DNA from: Pseudeuparius sepicola
Taxonomy: Eukaryota > Arthropoda > Insecta > Coleoptera > Anthribidae
Assembly: GCA_963920635.1 (NCBI GenBank)
Contig: OY987298.1
Coordinates: 144,434,257 to 144,498,256, forward strand
Direction: 5' to 3'
DNA length: 64,000 bases
Below, piece after piece: positions 60,101 to 64,000 of the stretch. The notes under the pieces were generated by a model. That model saw only the letters and a program-made list of their open reading frames with translations, was not told where the DNA came from and searched no databases. The number at the start of each line of letters is the position of its first letter. The stretch's first letter is position 1. Made by a program: the position numbers and the translations under genes.

Positions 60101-61107
60101 GTGGGGGGCCCCGAGGCGGGTCCCTGGGGAACACCGCGCCTACCTGGGTACACGGCTTCCTCGTCCAAAAGCCAGAGCAAGCCTCGCCTGTCGGATTCGT
60201 GCAGGTCGTTTTGGGAGGTCCTTATGACTGAATTCTGGGCGGTTTTGTCTAGTAAATTCACCATGGGTAGGGGGTTTATGAGGTTTTCGTTGTCGTCCAT
60301 GGGGAGATCTATGTTTTCCTGGACATATCTAAGGGGGGGAAATATGTAACACTATTTTTTATTTATTTTTAATATTTTTACCTATCTTTAGGGGATACTA
60401 TATTGTTATTGTGGAACAACAGTTGAAGCCTTTCCTGTAAGTAATTGTGGCACAAATCCTCGAAAGTACAAAGTACAAATCTGCAAGAATCCGTTAAAAA
60501 AAGAACTTCGTCCCAAATTTCGCACTTCAGGCAAAAAAACCGGTTCCGCTGACGGACTAATAATCGATTTTCAGTTTGTAATAATTTAGCGGATGAGAAT
60601 AAATAAATTAAGTAGATGACAGTTTACAACAACTGTGTATTATAATGATGACAGAATAATTTGTATTTTTGGTAGCCAGTGTGGCAATTAAAATCGTCGT
60701 TATTGTCATTGTCTTTACCTCTTGATTTTGTTCCTCGCCGCAGGATGGCGATCTACACGGGCGCCAGCGTGGACCAGGCGTCGGCGCCCGAACTGCCGCC
60801 CTCCTGCTACCACGGCCAGCTGTACCTGCAGAAGGCGGTGGTGCTGCGCGGCGAGAGCCGCACGCGCGGCGTCCGCCTCCACCTGTCGTCCGGCACCAAC
60901 GACCGCGTCGTGGACGCGTCGCGCGCCCAGCTCGACAGGCGGGTGCTGCTCGGGCAGTCGGCGCAGGACGTGGCGTCGGCGCTCGGCGCCCCGTCGAAAG
61001 TGTTCTACAAGAGCGAGGACAAGATGCGGATACACGCGCCGAACGCGCACGGGCGGGTGGCGTCGACCAGGAGCGATTACTTCTTCAATTACTTCACGTT
61101 GGGCATG
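47993..61107 (+). CDS. PHAF1: PHAF1 (C16orf70/UPF0183) phagophore assembly factor, 5 exons, C-terminus not found
   Basis: Exons are 47993-48056, 49586-49668, 49730-49857, 51949-52173 and 60744-61107. Phases are consistent and give 288 codons. The product opens MLTLEVVPERSLG and has the conserved Gln-Asp-Gly-Ile-Arg-Leu-x-Phe-Asp, Val-Lys-Leu-Lys-Tyr-Cys-Gly, Ser-Phe-Gly-Ala-Thr-His-Pro-Gly, Leu-Asn-Phe-Arg-Gly-Leu-Ser-Phe and Val-Phe-Tyr-Lys-Ser-Glu-Asp-Lys-Met blocks. It ends at the Asn-Tyr-Phe-Thr-Leu-Gly segment. Human PHAF1 is 422 aa, so roughly 130 residues are missing; a good donor follows 61107 but no next exon is visible before 64000. Family knowledge: PHAF1 binds BCAS3 and associates with the phagophore in autophagy. 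Exon 5 is strikingly GC-rich. Intron 4 is 8.6 kb and holds foreign DNA, including antisense myosin exons. Confidence 0.93.
50610..51851. mobile_element. hAT-like element with AAGATCTAAGATC subterminal repeats in PHAF1 intron 3
   Basis: The ends CAGAGCTGGG and CCCAGCTCTG are inverted and flanked by ATCTCGGA (50602-50609) and ATCTCAGA (51853-51860), an 8-bp duplication with one difference. Both flanks (50630-50860 and 51680-51840) carry many AAAGATCTAAGATCGTTTT units. The interior is AT-rich without a transposase. Confidence 0.75.
52640..52885. mobile_element. Truncated left end of the GGAAACTTTCC hAT-type family (copy 3)
   Basis: It starts TTAGAGATGGGAAAGTTCCC near 52637 and follows copies 1 and 2 for about 240 bp, through the CACTTAGAGAAA and TATCACAAAATGTAAAA segments, then loses similarity. 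The right end is missing. It lies in PHAF1 intron 4. Confidence 0.75.
53094..54145. mobile_element. Fold-back element with TA target duplication in PHAF1 intron 4
   Basis: CAGGGTTATTCAAAAACAAA and the following ATGCCACCCGTA are inverted at the right end (to 54145), with TA on both sides (53092-53093, 54146-54147). Inner segments including CCAGTTTCATTTATTATGCT and ATTTTGGGCGTTATCTCCG also pair, so the element folds over nearly its whole length. No intact ORF. Confidence 0.8.
54148..56105. other. PHAF1 intron 4 stretch without a recognised gene
   Basis: AT-rich sequence with an orphan CACAGGGTGTCC terminus near 54703 and a small perfect hairpin CACAATACTCC/GGAGTATTGTG at 55545-55572. The 131-residue minus-strand ORF at 54357-54752 has no recognisable motif. 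Confidence 0.4.
56109..56735 (-). CDS. Possible last two exons of an unidentified minus-strand gene
   Basis: On the minus strand an open stretch from about 56735 to 56634 contains Asp-Gln-Thr-Pro-Trp-Ala-Ile-Asp-Glu-Phe and ends at a GTAAGT donor. It is phase-compatible with a TTTAG acceptor at 56156 leading to 15 more codons and TGA at 56111-56109. The 5' limit of the first exon is not clear. I do not recognise the product; matching donor, acceptor and phase are the evidence. Confidence 0.25.
57158..57408 (-). CDS. Possible exon of a Cys-containing mobile-element-type protein
   Basis: The minus strand has a TCTCAG acceptor before 57408 and a GTGAAT donor after 57158. The open frame between has Tyr-Cys-Gly-x-Lys-Cys, a helical stretch and Cys-x-Glu-His-Asn-Asp-Thr-Trp-Ala-x-Asp-Val-Arg-Leu-Arg. 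This resembles the N-terminal part of a family of uncharacterised insect proteins often derived from transposons. The resemblance is by eye, and no partner exon is established. Confidence 0.3.
57471..57842. mobile_element. Short inverted-repeat element beside the 403-bp tandem array
   Basis: CTAAAGTCTATCCAAGTT at 57471 is exactly inverted near 57825-57842. Further in, CCACCACGTGACC and GGTGGTCATGTGAC are loosely inverted. It ends two bases before the first tandem copy. Confidence 0.55.
57845..59477. repeat. Four-copy tandem repeat, unit 403-415 bp
   Basis: Copies start at 57845, 58260, 58663 and 59066, each opening GAGCTTTTTTCCAAGGCCTC and closing with AGTCCTTCCCCATAAT. The outer copies (1 and 4) carry a 12-base insert around TTATACAYAATG that the middle two lack. 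Between-copy divergence is about one percent. The repeated 60-70 residue ORFs on either strand are side effects. The array lies in PHAF1 intron 4. Confidence 0.95.
59478..60023. other. PHAF1 intron 4 stretch with CAGGGT-type element ends
   Basis: AT-rich sequence containing inverted ACCCTGTATAT (59970) and GCCCTGTACCTG (59696) termini, suggesting one or two decayed MITEs next to the antisense myosin exons. Confidence 0.4.
60024..60480 (-). pseudogene. Three consecutive antisense exons of a myosin-XVIII (Mhcl-like) motor domain
   Basis: Exon A is 60480-60382 (Phe-Glu-Asp-Leu-Cys-His-Asn-Tyr-Leu-Gln-Glu-Arg-Leu-Gln, the relay-helix region). Exon B is 60328-60144 (Val-Gln-Glu-Asn-Ile-Asp-Leu through Leu-Leu-Trp-Leu-Leu-Asp-Glu-Glu-Ala). 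Exon C runs from 60076 to about 60024 (Asp-Ser-Phe-Leu-Glu-Arg-Leu-Phe-Thr-His-Tyr-Gly-Asp-Arg). Introns are short, GT-AG and phase-compatible (AG|A and G|GC), so this came from genomic DNA, not mRNA. Homology to class XVIII myosins stops after exon C, where a CAGGGT-type sequence follows. No other motor exons (P-loop, switch I/II) are found on this strand. It is probably a stranded gene fragment in the PHAF1 intron. Confidence 0.8.
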
Positions 61108-62736
61108 GTGAGCGAGCTCGGCTACTCTCAAACATTGTACAAATCCGTAAAAATCTTTTCCCGCTCCCTCCCCCGTAAGTTCACTTTACATGCCCGCCAA
61201 TAGGTCCGAAAGCGAAAGGGAAATGTTCGAGGTGCCCTGTTGCTAGGTGCAAAAAGTGGTTGCTAGGTACGAAAAGTATTGCCTAGCAACCATGCAATGA
61301 TTATGCAGGAGGACCTTTAAACCATTAATGAAATATAAGTAGCAACTTGAAACTGGGTCAAATTTAATATTTTCACATCGATTGTTAATTATAAACTGGT
61401 TTTGATCAAAAAGAATACGAATTATGTCAAAGAAAAATTAAGAAAAATGGTTACATCTTTTAGTGGCAAATAATGTGGCTAAATAGGAAAGCCAAACAGC
61501 AGTCACCGTAGCGCTGGGTTAAAAACGTCAGGATAGTCACGGGTTGAGTCCCACACAAAAGTAATTTTTTTTTATTTTTTATTATCGCTGCATATTCTAC
61601 TTCTTATATTTATTACTGATTTTAATTTTTAGTAATTGAGTAATGGTTATTTGAATATTATTACTCATAATCTACTCCATAGCGTTTAATTAAAATTACC
61701 TATATCTTCTTTATAATACGAACTTGTCGGAAGCAGAAAAAATATAATACATTGCACGATGCGTAAGCTCTTTTTTGGCTTCGGAGGTTTTTAAGGACCG
61801 AGGCAACGCTCGAATCAATTCCAGAACACGCTATTTATTGAAATAAAATATTACATTTAAATTATTCATTAGAATTCAATATCAATTGTAATTGAATTGA
61901 TTATTGTTAGTTACAAAAAAGCTTCTGCTTGAGTTTGAGGAATAATATCTCATATTCAATTAAACAGGGTTTTTTTACAAAGTGACAGATTTTTCTCAGT
62001 GTAGTACCCACGGCCGGCCTGCCCCTCAATCGTAGCACTATGAAGGGGCAGGCTGGAGTGGGGAGTCGTGGGGACCAGAGGAAGGAAAAGGATAGGCATA
62101 TCTAATCGAGCGACGTTTGTCCTGAATTGAGTCGGGCACTTCGGGCGGATTTCATAAGTATCGTAGCCTCTTAATAATAGTTATTTTAATAAATAAAATA
62201 GCTATGGCTAATGTTCTGTTTTTTTTTTTAATTTTCACAGTCAGCCATGGAATATTTTCATAATTACGCTCTATTTTATAATAAGACATACTTCATACTT
62301 TCAAATATTTTATTTTTAGCTGGTAACAAAATGTAACAAAACAAAACAACTCATTTTAATAATAATTTCAAACGTCATGGAAACACTTTCATTTTGGTAT
62401 AACCAGCTACTTGCGGCAGCATCTATGGTGCAAACTCAGGCAAATTTTGTTTCGGTGTTGTGAAAGTGCCAAGGTTTTCCGGATCGTTCAAAAGGGTTCA
62501 AACTTTCGGCAGTGAAAATATTCGCGGGTTTTGTACGTTTCATGAGTTTTACTGTTATCTGTGTTGTTCTTGTTCGTGTTGTTAGTAGTTATTCATTGTG
62601 GAAATGGGCGTGTTACTGACCTTATGACCCGGTTGCATTTTTTGCTGCATTGATGCCAACTTAGGATGGCGAAATTACCAATTGACAGTCCCAGTAAGGA
62701 CTTCCTAAAATAATTTTACTATACATGTCTTATGGT
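61108..62736. other. Stretch downstream of the last visible PHAF1 exon
   Basis: It starts with the exon 5 donor (GTGAGC), then AT-rich sequence. A GC-richer patch lies at 62005-62080 with GGCCTGCCCCT inverted as AGGGGCAGGCT. No further PHAF1 exon and no other gene was recognised. Confidence 0.4.
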
Positions 62737-63355
62737 CAGTGTCTGAAGACCTGAGTAGGCCAAACAATAAAACCAAATTTATGACAATCAAGTCAGCCAT
62801 GATAAAACTAACAATCAAGTCAGCCATGATAAAACTGACAATCAAGTAGGCAGTATAAGTTCAATATTTCTATTTGCCTGTCAGATTAGTCTTAAAATAT
62901 TCAAATTTTTGTTAGTGAAGCTGTTACTAGTTACAGTTTTAAAAAATGTTTTTGAAAGAAGAATGCTGTTGTATTTTTAAGGGCTTTATCAAAAATGATA
63001 AAACTTTGAGAGTGCTTCATTTATATGTAAGCTGTATCAAAAGATTAAGATCGACAGGAAGTGTGATTAGCAAGAGAAAAATTGGGTTTAGAATTAGTAA
63101 GGACGAGAAAGAGCGAATTTTAAATTATTTCAGAAGAAATAACGAAAAATCGCAGAGAGATACAGCGAGAGATTTATTTAAACTGTAGCTAGTAACAGCT
63201 TCAGCAACAAAATTTTAGACTACCTAAGCTAACTGGTAAATAGAAATATTGAATTAACAGCCTACTTGATTGTCAGTTTTATTATCATGGTTGACTTGAT
63301 TTGTCATAAATTTGGTGTTATTGTTTGGCCTACTCGGATCGAACATCAGACACTG
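62737..63355. mobile_element. Inverted-repeat transposon with remnant transposase ORF
   Basis: CAGTGTCTGA at 62737 and TCAGACACTG ending at 63355 are inverted. The termini extend about 195 bp each through GAGTAGGCCAAACAATAA and ACAATCAAGTAGGC, with two tandem AATCAAGTCAGCCATGATAA segments on the left. Between them is an 80-residue ORF. The target duplication could not be fixed. It is likely an internally deleted DNA transposon. Confidence 0.75.
62946..63188 (+). pseudogene. Remnant helix-turn-helix transposase N-terminus (DUF4817-like)
   Basis: The 80-residue ORF ends with a Lys-Arg-Leu-Arg-Ser-Thr-Gly-Ser-Val motif, a basic linker and a second helix-turn-helix-like segment (Glu-Lys-Ser-Gln-Arg-Asp-Thr-Ala-Arg-Asp-Leu). 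The family is the arthropod HTH domain annotated DUF4817 next to transposase helix-turn-helices. Its first half is shortened and the DDE catalytic domain is absent. Confidence 0.55.
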
Positions 63356-64000
63356 CCCTTGAGACTATGTATCTAGTTTAATGGAGCTTCTCTGATAAAT
63401 ATCTCAGAAACGGTTGGCGATAAATAGGTCATATTATATATCGTTGGAATCAGAATTAAAAAAAGGAATCCTATAATGGTTAAATGGAATTTTAAGTTGT
63501 AAAATAGAGAAAATCACTTTCATTTCTGCTACAACCAGAAGTTATTTCAAAGAACTAAATATTCAGGAATACTACTTGAAGGTTCTCTAATGGTTGTGTA
63601 GGTATATTTTTTTTTTATTCTGCAAAAATTGTTTTTTTGCGATAACTTTTTTTACTGACCCCCATATTTTTTCCGCTTGGATGCACCGTCCTGTACTATC
63701 TTTTCTCAAAAAACCGACCGACTTACGACGAGTCATTCGTTTGCCGTGTGTTTATCTTCCGGAAAAGTCCCCGGACCGAATAGGAGAGTTGACGGTTTTT
63801 CAAATTTAGTGCCAGTGGATTCTTTTTATCTTCAACAATATCATAGTACATGTAATTTGCTATTTTACAGCTTTGTTAGAGGGAAAATCCACTTTCTGTT
63901 TTTCCCTATGTAAACGTACTCTGCGATCTCTTTTTCTTCCAACCTGGCTGTATCGGTTATGCCGTAAACCGCTGTGAAGCAAGTCACAGAACGATGCCCA
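63356..64000. other. Right-edge stretch without a recognised gene
   Basis: Short ORFs in several frames at 63594-63913 show no family motifs. No splice-linked continuation of PHAF1 was seen. Confidence 0.35.

Noticed and set aside
60715..61131. 138-residue minus-strand and 129-residue + strand ORFs over PHAF1 exon 5
   Set aside because: They are shadows opened by the high GC of the exon; the PHAF1 frame matches the family.

Overview
This is a window of an animal nuclear genome, most likely an insect and perhaps a beetle. The order is inferred only from the character of the host proteins. It is AT-rich and intron-bearing, and crowded with DNA transposons. Three conserved host genes lie on the + strand in the right half, each with clean GT-AG exons. 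A WDR74-like gene spans 34181-35612 (5 exons, 395 aa, complete). The METTL3 m6A-RNA methyltransferase spans 38044-46107 (5 exons, 551 aa, complete). A PHAF1/C16orf70 (UPF0183) gene starts at 47993 and runs at least to 61107 (5 exons seen, C-terminus not found). These three act in ribosome maturation, mRNA methylation and autophagy, and nothing suggests they are an operon or pathway unit.

The left third is dominated by one structure: a palindrome of about 21.8 kb (2029-23856). Its two ~10.9 kb arms are almost identical inverted copies meeting with about one unpaired base near 12938. The arms carry no convincing intact gene. They do share a broken DUF8207-like transposon-type ORF, a MITE, minisatellites and, at the tip, an array of ~120 bp repeats. 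Both outer ends stop in A-rich tracts that run in the same orientation. Just outside the left end is a damaged Polinton/adintovirus-type family B DNA polymerase gene (minus strand) with its own TATA/Inr promoter. About 1.4 kb outside the right end is a compact two-ORF cassette of similar style. The palindrome may be a real inverted duplication, a head-to-head element, or an assembly product; sequence differences between the arms argue against a simple fold-back read copy.

Between 25.2 and 34.1 kb lie a PHD-finger retrotransposon gag fragment, a decaying THAP-domain gene with tandemly repeated small exons, and several fold-back elements. From 35.6 kb onward, the intergenic spaces and introns of METTL3 and PHAF1 hold hAT-type elements with 8-bp target duplications, mariner-type fold-back elements with TA duplications, a four-copy ~403 bp tandem repeat, and three consecutive antisense exons of a myosin-XVIII gene stranded in a PHAF1 intron. 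The right edge has a small inverted-repeat transposon with a remnant helix-turn-helix transposase ORF.
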